Of a DNA stretch of 64,000 bases, positions 10,491 through 23,443 are shown piece after piece; the first letter of the stretch is position 1, and each line of letters begins with the position of its first letter. Source of the stretch: Daedaleopsis sinensis (taxonomy: Eukaryota > Basidiomycota > Agaricomycetes > Polyporales > Polyporaceae); contig CM066302.1 in the NCBI GenBank assembly GCA_033807695.1, positions 4,092,001 through 4,156,000 on the forward strand. Direction: 5' to 3'. A program made the position numbers and the translations under genes. The notes beneath the pieces were generated by a model. The model saw nothing but the letters and a program-made list of their open reading frames with translations, ran no database searches and was not told the DNA's origin.

Positions 10491-11435
10491 GGGTCCTCTG
10501 CAGAATCTGCGTTTCTGGCGGGTGGTAGTCAGTGTAACGGAGACTCTGTACGTGTAGAATACACGCAAATACTCACCTGGAGGCCTGCGGACATGTTCCA
10601 TGTGCTGCACCCTTCGTATGTGCTGCTGCCCTCCTGCTGCCTTCCTGCTGCCTTCCTGTACGCTGCACCCTCTGTACAGGCTACGCCCCTCGGACGGGTA
10701 TAATAGTGTGTATAGGCACGGTCGTTTGGATTCCAGACGGTACCCTTGCGTGCACGACGGCCCGGGGTGCGAGTCCGTGCGCAGGACGCGACGGGCGCTA
10801 GCGTCGAGAGCTGAGAGCCGAGAGCCGCGAGCGGAGAGCGCGTCGTGCGAGCGAGAGTCGTGCGCGACGAGAGAGAGACCGGTACCGAGAGCCGTTGCCT
10901 GGCGTTGCAGACTCAGTGTGCGGCGTTCGGTGCGGTGGCAAGAGACGTGCGACGTGCAGTCAGCCACCGCGCGCGATCGGCCTTCTCCGAGGCGCTCTGT
11001 CCTGTACCGTCTGCGAGTAACGAGTAGCCGTCTGCGAGTAACGAGTAACGACGTCGACGATGTCCTTGCCCTCTCTCCCTTGTCGACAGACACCAGGACG
11101 AGGAAGCTCTGCATCTATAGCTGAACTCGAAACTATCCCAGTGCACGCTGCGAGGGCCGGATCTACTCGAGGTCGTAGCTGCAAAGCCTAGCGACTTGCC
11201 TTATCTCCTCGTCGGGCGCACGCTGAACTCGTCGTCCTCTACGACGTCGGCGATACTGTACCCCAGGCTGCCGGCATGCTCTCTACCTCCGTCTGATTCT
11301 TCGCTCTCCACCATTTATTTCTGTCGCTCTTCTGTCGCTTCGAGACGGTCATATGCTCAGCTTCGTCCTCGCAGCTGCATCTTTTCAGCCTCGCCGCCCG
11401 CGTGATGCGCATCCCCCGTCGAAGGCCTGAGCTGC

Positions 11436-11442
11436 CATAAAG
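11436..11442 (+). promoter_or_regulatory. Degraded TATA-like element of esterase copy 1
   Basis: The sequence is CATAAAG, where the other three esterase copies have TATAAAG at the same place (23350, 34384, 45350), about 90 bases before the ATG. The loss of the first T suggests weaker promoter activity for this copy. Confidence 0.5.
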
Positions 11443-11530
11443 CCCGCTCGCTCGCGCGTCGACTGCCGTGAGTCAAGCCCCTTATCTCCCCCAGTCGACT
11501 GTCCTAGCCGGAGAGCCACTTCGCCCGATC

Positions 11531-13139
11531 ATGAGGAGCTCACTTTCGCTCGCTGCCGCCGTCTCCGCCGCTGCCTACTTCGTCTGCGCGAACGCGCTGC
11601 GTCTCCCCAACCCTGGTGGCCATCTTCCCCAGTACTCGTCTTCGATCGCCCGACAGGCCAGCGGGAACAACAGCGGGATCCATCTCGCTGTCTCCCCCGT
11701 TTGCGGGCCGCTTTCGGGACAGACGGCCGACGCGAACGCCGGTATCGACTTCAAGAAGATCAAGACTATCGTTGCTTTTGGGGTAGGTTCGTCTGAACTC
11801 GACCTGCATTCGTGACGCTGACTCGCCACACAGGACTCCTACACTGACGGCGGCCGGCAGGACGGAGGACTGCTCCCACCCGCGGTGGTCATACCACCGG
11901 ATGCGGAGGCGGGCGGGAGGTCGACAGATGGGAAGACGTGGGTTGAGGACCTCGCGGACGACGCCGGAGCGGCAATCATGGACTACGCGGTATGTCTCTA
12001 TGTTCAGCCTCCCGCCACGCTATCCCCTTGCCCACATCTTGCACATGTCTAGCAATCCGGTGCATGCACAGACCTGAGTCTCTGGCCGAGCGCCATCAAG
12101 AAGGTCGACTTCATTGGCCAGAGTACGCACAACGTAATATTGTTACCCTCCATTTGTTTACCGTACTTTATAGTGGCCACGTTCCTTGGCCAGTCCCACG
12201 AGCTCGACCCGGACACGACGCTATATGCGATCTTTTTCGGCATCAAGTGAGTATCTACCGTCGCCGCCGCAATTGCTCTACAACATCTCACAATGCCCGC
12301 ACACACAGCGACTACGAGAACTCGAAGAGTGCGCACATCCCCCGTCTTCCCCCGCGAAGACGGCCGCTGACCTCTCGTAACTCGTTGCAGCCGACGGCGA
12401 AGCGAACCTGCAAGCCGCTGCGCAGGTCATCCTCGCCCAAATCCGCACACTCGCCAGCGCGCCCACGAACGGCCGCGCCTTCCTCGTCACAGACGTCTAC
12501 GGGCGCGGCACGCACACCCCCGCGGGCGACGCCTTCGTCCAGACCGTCTTCTCCGGGCTGCACGCCCTCCACCTCGGCACCAACTCCACCGGGCACAACG
12601 AACCTGAAGGCGAGGGCCCGAAACTGGATGTGGCGTTCGCGGCGTTCAGCCGCATCTGGGACGGGGTGCTGGGGGCGGACCCCGGGTTTGAGGCGTTTGG
12701 GTATGTGAGCACGGATGCGGCGCCGTGCCAGACGGATGGGATGTGCTGCCGTATGCAGCGCCCACCGCTGTTACTCCCGGACCCCGCACAAGATGGGCGT
12801 TGGGGGGCGAGGGTGCGCAGGGTACCCCATCGGAGAGACAGTCGTCCGCACGTCCGGGGAAGACTGACGAAGAGTTGGAGCAGGGGAGGAGGAGCGGCGA
12901 CGAGACGAGGAGAACTCGTACGAAGAGGTAAGTCCCCTCCGCACCCGTCGCTCTCCTCTGTCCGCCCGCAGCCTGCTCCGGTGCGTCGACTCATCCGCTC
13001 TCTTTCGACTACGATCCCTGTAGTAGCACTTCGAATGCATACGATTCGCTTGTGCTCTTGCCCCATCCGTCTGTGTGCCAACTGTCTGCCGACCAAGTCC
13101 GTCCTCCACCTCCCGCTCTCTCTGACACTTCCCCTGTAA
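11531..13139 (+). pseudogene. GDSL/CE16-like esterase, truncated copy 1
   Basis: Exons 1-6 match the complete gene at 45444 and keep the secretory N-terminus (MRSSLSLAAAVSAAAYF), the GDSY block split by intron 1, and the GIND block. Exon 6 has an in-frame 21-bp deletion in the Cys-rich stretch, so only DAAPC remains. At 12746 the gene runs into array spacer and loses the final segment with the putative catalytic His. The frame continues in the spacer to a stop at 13137-13139. The TATA-like box is also changed. I expect no active esterase from this copy. Confidence 0.85.
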
Positions 13140-16100
13140 GTAAGTCTCTCGCCCGTCATTCTCTGCCTGTCTCACCGCTCACGCTGTCTCTCAGTTTCGG
13201 TGCTGCACTCGCACCAGCACATCGCTGTCATCTCATGTCTCCCGGAGGAGAGATTCCGACCTGCAGCGTCCGTCCCTCATCCGATTCACGCGAGTCCGGG
13301 TGCGTTGGATAGCCCTCGACCGGCCGGACCAGGGCATATGGGTCCCGTCGCCAGACGTCGAGTGCTCGTCGACTTGCGACCCGAACACTGTCCGTCTCAG
13401 GACAAGAACCCGCCTCACCCTCGCTCCCGGCATGCTTTCCGCCGGAAGCCATGACCACGAGCACCCCGTGAACACTTTGCAACGGCCCCCCCATTCGCGC
13501 GGCGATCCGACAAGTTTGAAAATAGCCTCATTTCGGACGGTTTCATTGCTTTTCGCCAGCCGTCCGACTCATCCGCGAGTGCTCCCCCAGTTCTCACCGG
13601 TCCGCGTGCTAATACATCATCCCAGAACGCGCGGAACGTTCCGCGTCCAACACAGCCGGCCATACCGCGATCCTTTGAGTTTTCAAAAATCGCTTTCAGC
13701 GCGATTTCATGGCATTTCATGGGGTACGCCAGAAATCCGCCATAACTCTTCGAGTTCTCACCCGTACGCGTGCGAACGCATGTTCACAGAACGCGCTGAA
13801 CGTTCCGCATCCAGCGCCCCCGGTCGCATCGCGATCCGACGAGGTCTCGAAATGCACATCTCACAGCGACTTCATGGGTACCGGAGGTGAGTCCGCTCTC
13901 CCGTCCGAACGACGACTCGCTGCGCCGCGCGACTTATGTACGATGTATATGCTGACTACGTACGCCGTGTACGATACGTTTGCAGGTCCGGAAAGCGACT
14001 TTTCAAAATGAGCCCCATGGGCCCTCCCGAGACTGGTGAAGACGAACTCACGATACAGCCAGTCTCTGGCCCCGGGCGCAGCTAACATCGACCCGGACAG
14101 CGCGTTCTATCCATGGAGAGTCGTTTTCGAAGCCGTCGGGGCCGTTGAAGAGCGACATGACGACATTCGCGCGGGAGGGGTAGGATAGACCCAATGCCGA
14201 ACTCGCGAACCGCGCCCTGCGCCGCCGCGAAAACCTCTTCAAGTGTCCCAAGCACACTCTCTATGCCTGGGACAGCCGGTTCCATGGAGTCCGGGCCCGA
14301 AACGATCACACAGGAATTAAAAAGGTGCGCATTTTCGCGCAAAATCGCTGTATTTCGTCCACTACTCACGCAATACATGTCTATAGCCTACATAACGTGC
14401 TGGACAAGTCTCTCGCACTGTCTCCGAGCTGCCGACACCCGCATCCCGTCGAGGGCACGCTGCCGCCGTTCACGGCGCGGTGCGAGAAGTCCGGCTCGGA
14501 CGCTGCGAAGGAGCCGCGGCGGCGGCGCGTGCGCAGTCCGAGCGTGCCTGCGAAGGCCGTGGCGACATCTCCCCAGCGGGACTCGACGGCGCTGAGCACG
14601 TCCCAAGCCGTGCTCACGCGTTCTCGCGCGGTGGAAGTGCCGCCGAGTCGCGGAGCCCACTCGTCTCAGCGGCGCGCAAGATCCCCCCGCCGTGGGCAAG
14701 GCCATCAAGCCTGTGAGCGGCGAGACGGCCTGCAGTGCGCACGGAGCCGAGCTCGCGCCAAGTCGCGCGTGGGGAACATTGAGGCCCGCTAGCCTGCGCT
14801 CGAGATGCGGCGGACTCCGAGTCGAAGCCGCATCGCCGCCCTGTGCCGCGTGTACGACGCCCCGGACGCGTCGCGGACAGTCGGCTCCGTCTGCTCGAGT
14901 GCGGACACGGTCGCGAGTCCGACGGAGACGGGCATGCAGGACGTTGCGCAGCGTCCCTCGGCGGGAGATGCGAAGGCCGCCTGTCCATGCTCGAGGCGAG
15001 GCCGCACCGGTACCGGTACCCCACCGTCGGTCTCGTCGTCTCGCAGCGGCGCGCGCGACGTCCGTGACGCGTGCGTGACGGCGGACCCGCCTGTGTGAGC
15101 GGCGAGACGGACGGACGGGCCGTCGGAGAGGACCAGCGGCTGGGGAACGGAAGGAAGGGTCAGCGGGAGGGAGAGCGGGCGCGGTACGGGATGTAACTAC
15201 TGTGTACTACGTTAGTCAAGCTTAATGGAAGCTATCCGCCGGATTTCGGCGGCCTCCCCCTCCTCTCCCCGAGTCGCGACGGTCCGAAGTCGCAGCACGG
15301 CGCACGCGTTCGTCGCACACCACAGCCGGGGTCCTGACTCCAGAGCCCGTCGCGTGTCTGCTGCTCTCGCAGCAGCAGCACAGAGCTCCCCGACGCGTGC
15401 GAGACGGCTCTATCGCCTGCTCGAGGGTCCGACTTGGAGTCCACGGGCGGGCTGTCGGGTACTCAAGTCAGCGGGGCGGGGGCGGGGTCCGGCACGGTGA
15501 CACGTACATAGATACGTACCCTCGCCGAGCGGGATCTCAAGTGTCCATACACAAACTGTCGAATACAAGCGTCCTATGTCCGAAATCAGCATTAAGGTCA
15601 GCACAGCGAGCCGGGGCCAGGGGCCGGCACACAGATAGACATACCTTATCTGCGATGCTCGATAGTCGACGTCCTCATGCAGGCATCCGGGACCGCACAC
15701 ACGTATCTGAGGGACAGCACTGTCAGCATCCGGGGCAGCGGTCAAGGGCGTGGCGCGGGAACGACTCACTAGTACGACAGCGCGCGGACGAGTGCGCCGC
15801 ACGCACGCGGCACAGTCCAGTGTGCGGAGCCGAGCCTGCAGAGTGGTGGGGGAAGTCAGTTGCGTACAGGGCGGAAAGGCGGACCCGCGAGGTTTGCGCA
15901 CCGGTCTGAGCTAAGGCGCAACGACGCGATCGTGCGCGAGCGTAAGGCACCTGCGGTCCACTCGCGTTGAGTCGGGACCATCCACAGAGTCCTCGGACCT
16001 GGGCGGAAACGGCTGTCAGCGACGCGGCGGAGCATCCGGAGACAGAATCAAAGAGACTTACCTTCACGTTAAGTCACAGCAGAACACCGGCTCGTGTGGG

Positions 16101-18221
16101 TGCAGAGGATGCGACACTTCCCGAGCACGTGGAGACCGTCAGCTGCCGGTGAGCCTGCAAATGGTGACCATGTCAGATACACCCCGCGAGCAGCGGCAAA
16201 CACGTACAGTGCGGCGGCGTGCATGAGCTCGGTGAGGCCGAGTGAGAGAAGGGAGGGAAGAGGGAGGGAAGTGAGGGAAAGGGAGAAGTGGGGGAGAGGG
16301 TGCTGGGGGACTTGTCGAGTCTGCGGGCCTACTTGTACCTCGCGAGCTTGGTCTGTGCGCAGTCCCCACGGTCAGCAGACCGGACCGTGTGGAAGTGACA
16401 ACAGCTGACTTCGCACGCACCCTTCGGACGTGGCGGGGGCGGGACCAACCAGAACGCTGCACGACAGAGGACCCTGCGCGTGAGGACGGGAATGGCGCAA
16501 GTTCCGAGATCGGAGGAGCATGGAATGTTCTCCGCCATCTTCGCGTAGTAGCGTGGGCGCTCGGCTAATGTGTGATGCAATTTGTGTTGTAATGCCGTTG
16601 TAAATTAGGGCGGAAGGGGCAGGAGGAGAGGGTCCTGCACGGATAACACCGTCCGGACTATTTCTGGCTGTTTCGGTGGATGTGGGCTCAACAGAGACCC
16701 TTGTCTCATGTAGTACGCATATGGGGGCTGCTAACAAGCATTCATGTACTAGTCAGTACTGCACCCATGGCCCTGTGATATTCGCATATCAGTCAGCAAT
16801 CTCGAAGTGCTAAGTCTAAACATGACAGCATGGCACTTACTATGTGCAGGAGAGTCGACCTCTTCATACTTGCAGCTTTCCAGATCTCATAGCAGTAGAT
16901 CAATGGTACTCTAGTCTTGCTGTCTTCGTCCTGGACGGAATGCGTCAGTTTTCTGGTCAGAGATCGGCAGAGGAAGAGAGATAAACGCCCGGCGGTGAAT
17001 ATGGCCGTCCGCATTTGGGCATTGGCTAGCGCTCTTCCCGCGCTTGGCGCTGACTCGCCTGCCACCTCCGCCGTTCATCTTCCCGCCGTTCCCGCATCAT
17101 AAGTGTCCGTGCGAACAGCCAGAATGACCTTGCATCTTCGATGTGATGCTCAGAATTCAGCAGGCCACTAGTATACTCTGCCTGCTGAAATAATACATGC
17201 ACACTTGGACTCGAGCTTCAAGCTTTCAGGCTTGAGTGAGAGGTACAGACCTTACACCTTCAAGTCACGAGTCCTAAAACACATTCTGGCTGCTATAGAC
17301 ATCAAAGATACGTTCCGTTTCCCTGCACAGAAGTCGTACGAGTACTGGACATCGGCGCCGAGACTCTAAGTCATAAGTTACACTTGCCGTGTGTATGCGA
17401 CCGTGATGGGCGGGAACAAGCGAGTGGCTAAGCTGTTTCCGGTCCAGGCGGGTCCAATGACGCGGTCACAAATTCTACCGAACAGAATACAGACTAGTCT
17501 GGTTGCTGTGATATTATCCCTGAGCAGGACCCTGTCAGCCTAGACCCGGGATGAGATAAATGTGCAGCCGACTAATGATGTGATCTTGTGATTTGCAAAG
17601 GATGTACCATGATTGAGATCTCACCAGTCTGTCGGAACTTGAAGCGGATGAACTTGCAGCGCACATGGGACTCTGTCTTGCGGAGCTTGAGCATAATTTG
17701 TACCGAGTCTACCATAGAGTACAGGGTGTGTTAATCTAACAGGCTCTAGAGAGACCGGGGCAAGGAGAACAGCAGAATTGATGCCAAGCAAGGAACTCAC
17801 ACAAGCCGATGGTATGCGAGCTGAGCTTGAACCATGAACCCTGACCTGCCCGTCACAGTCGCTTCTGCATCGAAAGAAGGGTGTTTCGCACGGGCAGGTG
17901 GGAGGAGAGCGACCACTGGTATGTCATCGCATCCCGAGTCCCAAGTGTACCGTGTCCGGAAGCGCAAGGAGCTTCGTGCTCACATGGTGTGGTGCACCAT
18001 TCACAGGTCTAGTGAAAACAAGCATGAGATGGGGCAACACACAGACGAGACTAGGACCATGCTGCTGGAGTGCAACGACTCGTCTCACGAGGTCGGAATG
18101 GGGTCAGGTACGAAGCAGCAGACCCTGAACTCCCGTCACAGTCGCTTCGAGTAAGAATCAAGTCGGAGGCGAATCCACGGAGCAGGCTCAATGCGTGCTC
18201 ATTCTGTCAATTTAGCTCTCT
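13140..18221. other. Unit 2 spacer upstream of the 223-aa gene
   Basis: Equivalent to 661-6205 of unit 1, with the same degenerate 164-bp repeat, purine tract (16244-16310) and hairpin (about 17156), but a single 294-bp block. No supported gene. Confidence 0.55.
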
Positions 18222-18665
18222 TCGGACAACCGGCACCCATGCGAAAGGGTCGTCGCGACAGGGATCGGGGGACGGAGTCAGTTGAACTTGCGCGAGCCGG
18301 TTCAATGGGAGCTGAGCAACTCGGAACCGTGAACTACATACACGGTCGTGTCCAGTTCGAAACGAGTTGGAGACGATTCAGCACACACGGAGCGAGCTGC
18401 AAAGCTCGCACTGTATCTGTGCTCGCTCTATCTTCCCAACTCAGCTCACAAGCGAAAGGCTCGTCACGATGGGGGTTGGGGAGAGCTGAGCTTACGAAAA
18501 CCGCTTGGGGATCAGGTCCAACGCAACAGATGGGAGCTGAGCAACGACTCGGAGTCCTGAACTCGTCGCTTCCAGCTCGAAACGATTCCGCATGGACGGA
18601 GCGAGCTGCGACTGTGTCGGGGATCGGGAGACGGAGTCAGTTGAGCTTGCGCGACTTGTGCAAGC
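18222..18665 (+). repeat. Decayed exon-1-like copies (unit 2)
   Basis: Three segments (about 18226-18310, 18447-18500 and 18615-18660) share the AAGCGAAAGG-like, CGGGGATCGGGAGACGG-like and AGTCAGTTGAGCTTGCGCG-like blocks that correspond to exon 1 of the downstream gene. Each is preceded by a GCTCGCTCTA-type block. None has an open frame with a start like the intact exon. Confidence 0.55.
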
Positions 18666-18970
18666 CGATTCGAGCTGCGACCTCCCGGTGCGTCGGTGCT
18701 CGCTCTACTTATCTTCCCGGATCAGCTCTCCCCAGCTGAGCTTGCGCAGACCGCTTGGGGAGTCAGGCCTCAGGTCCGACGCGACAGACACCCTGAGTGC
18801 TCGTCACACTCGCTTCGACGTCGAAACGAGCCTGTAGCAGCGGCCGTTAAGTACATAGTCAACTACTCGACTTGTTCGTGCTGTCTTCCCCACTCACCTC
18901 TTCTCACCGCCCGTATGTCGTCGCACTCTGATTCGCATGCCCTCGCGCTGACCCTCTCTCGTATAGCACG

Positions 18971-19692
18971 ATGGCTCGACCCATAGGGACCACTGCGAAA
19001 CCCACAGGCTCCTCGCGACGGGAGGTCACGCGACGGAGCCAGCTTCGCGTTCGCATGAACGCCGCACTCGGTGAGTCCCATAACGCTCCCCGCGATGTGT
19101 GCGTCCCTGACATCCTGCAGCTGCGCTCTCCGGAGTGCCCGACGCGACAATGTGCTGGACCCTCGAGACGTACGTCGCGTACGTCGTCCTCAAGTGCGGC
19201 GTCGAGCTCGTCGGCTTCCCACCCACCTACACGTTCGGGAACCTCAGCGACCACGCGACGGGGCTCCGGCGCATCACCCACCTCCTCACGCGCTGGGAGA
19301 ACCGCGTGATGCGCTTCGTGCGCGTGTCCGACGAGAGGCGGCGGGCGGTCGCCGCGAACCCGCTCCTGGCCGCCCCGAGTCCCCTGCTCGCCGACAAGCA
19401 GTCGACTGGCGGCCGTCCGGACATCAAGAAGCGTCGATACCGGCCGGTGACGAACCCGATGGGTCTGCCCGGACGGTACGAGCGGAACGGGCCGAAGTCG
19501 GCGCCGTTCGTGAGCCAGGAGGTCGAGGCGGCGGTCGAGGCGGAGATAGAGAAGGAGCGGGCGGAGGATCCGCTCGCAGAGCTCAGCGGCGACGAGGACC
19601 ACCAACGGTTCGTGCGTCGTGCTGAGCGGAGGCGGCGGCAGATCAAGAGCATCGTCTCGAACCCCGTTGAAGGCTGGTTCTTGCTGTCTTAG
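18971..19692 (+). CDS. Uncharacterised 223-aa basic protein, copy 2
   Basis: Exons are 18971-19070 and 19121-19692, with a 50-bp intron and an apparent 5'-UTR intron at 18913-18966. It differs from copy 1 by conservative changes such as VLKCGVELVG for VLRCGVELLG. It also differs near the C-terminus: EDHQRF, RQIKSIVSNP and a different final codon context. The reading frame and splice sites are intact. The family is unrecognised. Downstream DNA (19693-22020) is unlike that of the other units, so this copy has its own 3' environment. Confidence 0.75.
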
Positions 19693-22020
19693 AGTATACT
19701 ACATCGTCGGTACCGTACCATGGGCAACCTCAGTCTGCTTGACTCGATGCACGAGAGCTATCGCGCTACGCAATGCACCTGTCTGTAGGATCGCCATGCC
19801 CGCGTCGGCGTTGGCGGCGGGGACGAGTGCGAGCAGCGGCCGCATGCGCGTGATTTGGAAGGTCTCCACCGCTTCGTTCCGGTGGACGATCTGGGGCGGT
19901 CAGTCAACAAGTGCAAAGGAACGTAACTGCGAAACGCTTACCGTTATTCCGCACTTTTCCGTGTGAGTGGTCCGCGGTCCCGACGTGCAGACCAATCGGG
20001 AGGCGTCCGTGCCGGCTGTGGGCCTCGAATCGTGTCGGAGATCTGGGGATTCGGAAGTCAATGAGTGCAAACAGACACCGCATTCACGTAACCCCCATCG
20101 TACCACGGTCACGCAAATGCCTTCTTACCTTCTCCCCATCCACGACGGCCGTCTCGCTCTCCTCCTTCCCATCGACTTACGAAGCCGCCGCCGCGTCGCC
20201 AGCACACCCTCCCCATCCACCGTCGCGCGAAGGCATTCTCACCTTCTTCCCATCCACGACCGCCGTTTGGCTCTCCTTCTCCCGCAGCTTCTCGTCGACT
20301 CGCCGCGTCGCCAGCCGCCGTCGCTCCGCCCCTCGAATCCAGCTCACCAAGGACCTACCGCATCGCCAGCACGCCCTTCCCGTCGCTCCCGCCCGTCGCA
20401 AACACGTACGGCATCGCCAGCACGCCGTTCTCCTCATCCCCCGGCCCCCGACTCTCGTCCTCGGCGCCATGCCATGCCAGCACGCCGACGCCGTCCCGGG
20501 AAGCACCTCGCATGCTCAACGTCCGCACAGGGAGCCAACACGGTACGTCCCGCTCATGCCCTCGAATGAGGGCGACGCACTCGGCACGTTCTGCGGACAC
20601 CCGCAGAGCGCACGGAGTGCTTCGGACACGCGTGGGCTGTCTGGACGCGGATGGGTGCACCACACGGGGACGGCGGTCGTGTCTTGGTACCGACCGTGAG
20701 AGCTCGTGAACCAGCCGCGGGCACGTTCTTGATGTGCGCATTGGCTCGAGCGTGCGCGTCCGGACAGCTCACCGGCACGGTACACACTCGGTGACGCGCT
20801 TTCCGGGTTGCGTGCACGAGAGCGTCGCCGCGGCGACCAACGTTCCGGCGCAGAGCGCATGTACGTGTTGAGGACAGCGGCGCACCGAGCTGTGTGCCCC
20901 GTCCGGACGATGGCTGTAGCGTCTCGAGGACGCATGTGTCTGTACGAGCAGTGGCCGTTAGCGAGGGGATCAGTGCTGGGGAAGGGCGCTCACCTTGTTC
21001 GGAGGTGACGGTACACGCGGAGGGCCTGGTCTGGGCGGCGGCGAGCCGTCCCGGCCCTTCCGTTCATGTCCTCTCCACGCATTCTCACAGCGGGTGCGGC
21101 CATCTCTCGTGTCGCGATGTACTCCTGCCGGAGGCTTGCTGCTCGTCTTCTGAGTGCATGCAGCGAGCGCGAAGGCTCGGTACCTGCGCGAGGACTGGAA
21201 TGAGCGGTCCGAGCGGTATGTGATTCACTTACCTGCTCCGCTCAGACGGTACGCGTTGGGACTGGACACGACGGGATCTGCGTCGCTCTGGCGCAGTCGA
21301 GCGCAGGGATCGGGCCGTCTGTGGACGCACACGCCGCATCCGGAGCCGTGCGCGTTCGCATCATCGCTCCCCGGGCGGGCGCGACGACGGGAGCTGACGA
21401 GCTCTCGAAGCGCGTCCCTTGCGTCCTGTGCAAGTGCGCAGGACGCGAGGGACGGCCTTCGAACTGCGGGCGACGCGTTTGAAAGGAGTGCTGAGGACGT
21501 ACCGCATGGGTTCCGGCTGAGATGAGCCGTCGGCCGTCGTCGCCTGACGTCTTCTGCCGTGGCTCAGCGCCGAGTCCAGCACTTGACGCGCTGGGAGTGC
21601 GAGGAACGGGCGGGGGTGGTCGAGCTGGCGGATGGTACTTGCCAGGGACTGACCTGTTCGTCATGCAGTGCGTATCGGTACCTGTGCGGTTCCCAGCACC
21701 GTCCAAGCGGGGTTCCGGCCGAGAAGACGCGTGTTCACGTCGAGCGGAGGGCGATGCGAGTGCGGGAGGGGAGCAAGTCGAGGAGGACGGGAGTGAATGG
21801 AGTGCAGAAGGGAGAGTCACTCACTGGTCTATCTGCGCGTCGTTTCGCGTGTCGAGCAGGTATGTGCTCCCACTCCGCACGAGTCGTTGCCTGGAGGAGA
21901 GAGCGGGAGAGGAGAGGATGGTGGTGGTCACAAGGCAAGGAGGACGGCCATTAGGCGCCCGCGAGTCGTCTGAGAGAAGTCACCGGTACGTGTGCGCGTT
22001 TACCTTCGAGCCTGTTTTTT
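19693..22020 (-). other. Unit-2-specific segment with possible minus-strand relic exons
   Basis: This 2.3-kb stretch does not align by eye with the corresponding DNA of units 1, 3 and 4. On the minus strand it shows several GTAAG donors and TTGAC...CCCAG acceptors in good spacing. One example is a 50-bp intron at about 19895-19944, followed by a stretch reading IVHRNEAVETFQITRMRPLL in one frame. Another stretch (20741 down to 20177) repeats the phrase GVLAMP/GVLAMR. Stops interrupt the whole. It may be a decayed multi-exon gene converging on the 223-aa gene. I do not recognise the product. Confidence 0.35.
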
Positions 22021-23349
22021 GAGCTCAGCCTACCTTCTCAGAGAGACGAGGTCGCGTGCGCACACACGCCGCTTCCCGTTTGGCTCAGATCGGCGGGGGA
22101 GGATGGTGGTGGCGAGAGGGACGGAATAGGCGCCCGTCCGGCGTGCTTGAAAGCTCGGCGTGCGGAGGCCAGTCGCCGTAGCGGTGCGTGCTCGGATTCG
22201 ATTAGCCTTGTGCTTGGAATTTCCGCGGGTGGTAAAAGGTGCGTGCTCGGATTCGTCTTCGGGGTGCGGGAGAGCACGGACGGGCGTCGGGGAATGCAAG
22301 TCGCGCAGTTCCGGAGAGAGGAGGACGGTGGTGGTCGGAGGACAAGAGGGATGCATAATAGGCGCCCGTGCGTCCTCTGCAGAATCTGCGTTTCTGGCGG
22401 GTGGTAGTCAGTAGAACGGAGACTCTGTACGTGTAGAATACACGCGAATACTCACCTGGAGGCCTGCGGACATGTTCCATGTGCTGCACCCTTCGTATGC
22501 GCTGCTTCCTCTGCGCTGGTCCTTTTTGTACGCCGCACCCTCTGTACACGCCGCACACCCTCTGTACAGGCTACGCCCCTCGGACGGGTATATTAGCTAT
22601 ATACGCACCTTGGGCAGGTATATTAGCTATATAGGCACCTTGGGCAGGTATATTGTCGTTTGGATTCCAGACGGTACCTTTGCGTGCACGACGGCCCGGG
22701 GTGCGAGTCCGTGCGCAGGACGCGACGGGCGCTAGCGTCGAGAGCTGAGAGCCGAGAGCCGCGAGCGGAGAGCGCGTCGTGCGAGCGAGAGTCGTGCGCG
22801 ACGAGAGAGACCGGTACCGAGAGCCGTTGCAGACTCGTGCGGTGGCAAGAGACGTGCGACGTGCAGTCAGCCACCGCGCGCGATCGGCGCGCGATCGGCC
22901 TTCTCCGAGGCGCTCTGTCCTGTACCGTCTGCGAGTAACAATGTCCTTGCCCTCTCTCTCTCGTCGACGGGCACCAGGACGAGGAAGCTCTTCATCTAGA
23001 GCTGAACTCGAAACTATCACAATGCACGCTCCGAGGGCCGGATCTACTCGAGGTCGTAGCTGCAAAGCCTAATTCTCCCTCTCCCCCCGCCTGCGACTTG
23101 CCTTATCTCCTCGTCGGGCGCACGCTGAACTCGTCGTCCTCTACGACGTCGGCGATACTGTACCCCAGGCTGCCGGCATGCTCTCTACCTCCATCTGATT
23201 CTTCGCTCTCCACCATTTATTTCTGTCGCTCTTCTGTCGCTTCGAGATGTTCTGCAAGGTCATATGCTCAGCTTCGCCCTCGCAGCTGCATCGATTCAGC
23301 CTCGCCGCCCGCGTGATGCGCAATATTCCCCGTCGAAGGCCTCAGCTCC
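22021..23349. other. Esterase upstream spacer, unit 2
   Basis: GC-rich, with TAGGCGCCC blocks, a 30-bp tandem repeat at 22587-22656, and a GAGAGC-rich simple stretch near 22740. No supported gene. The last part probably contains the esterase promoter. Confidence 0.5.
22587..22656 (+). repeat. 30-bp tandem repeat GGTATATTAGCTATATA...
   Basis: The unit GGTATATTAGCTATATA plus SGCACCTTGGGCA is repeated twice and followed by a partial third. Unit 3 has the same number (33621-33690). Unit 4 has one copy (about 44631), and unit 1 has only a decayed remnant near 10700. It is AT-rich within GC-rich DNA about 800 bp upstream of the esterase start. Confidence 0.75.
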
Positions 23350-23356
23350 TATAAAG
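23350..23356 (+). promoter_or_regulatory. TATA-like box of esterase copy 2
   Basis: TATAAAG lies 94 bases upstream of the ATG, at the same relative place as in the complete copy 4 (45350). The promoter looks intact although the gene is truncated. Confidence 0.5.
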
Positions 23357-23443
23357 TCTGCTCGCTCGCGCGTCGACTGCCGTGAGTCAAGCCCCTCATC
23401 TCCGCCAGCCGACTGTCTATGCCGGACAGCACTTCGCCCGACC

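Larger units (their letters stand above)
7603..11435. other. Unit 1 spacer between the 223-aa gene and the esterase
   Basis: No supported gene. It contains a diverged duplication of about 380 bp (9052-9680), a GGTACAGCGCG minisatellite (about 9361-9481), and repeated blocks ending in TAGGCGCCC near 10094, 10165 and 10480. Two adjacent hairpins lie near 8848-8903. One minus-strand frame (8712 down to 8407) has a protein-like stretch (TVTNVWLTFPPFPAPPPG) and may be a relic exon, but I found no gene around it. Confidence 0.55.
91..12746 (+). repeat. Tandem array unit 1 (about 12.66 kb)
   Basis: This is the first complete unit of a direct tandem array. It begins just after the junction inside esterase exon 6 and ends at the same point of the next esterase copy. 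It contains the 223-aa gene (6881-7602) and an esterase copy (11531-12746). It is the longest unit, partly because a 294-bp segment is present three times (4737-5617). It lacks a 22-bp stretch near 4362 that units 2-4 have. Confidence 0.93.
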
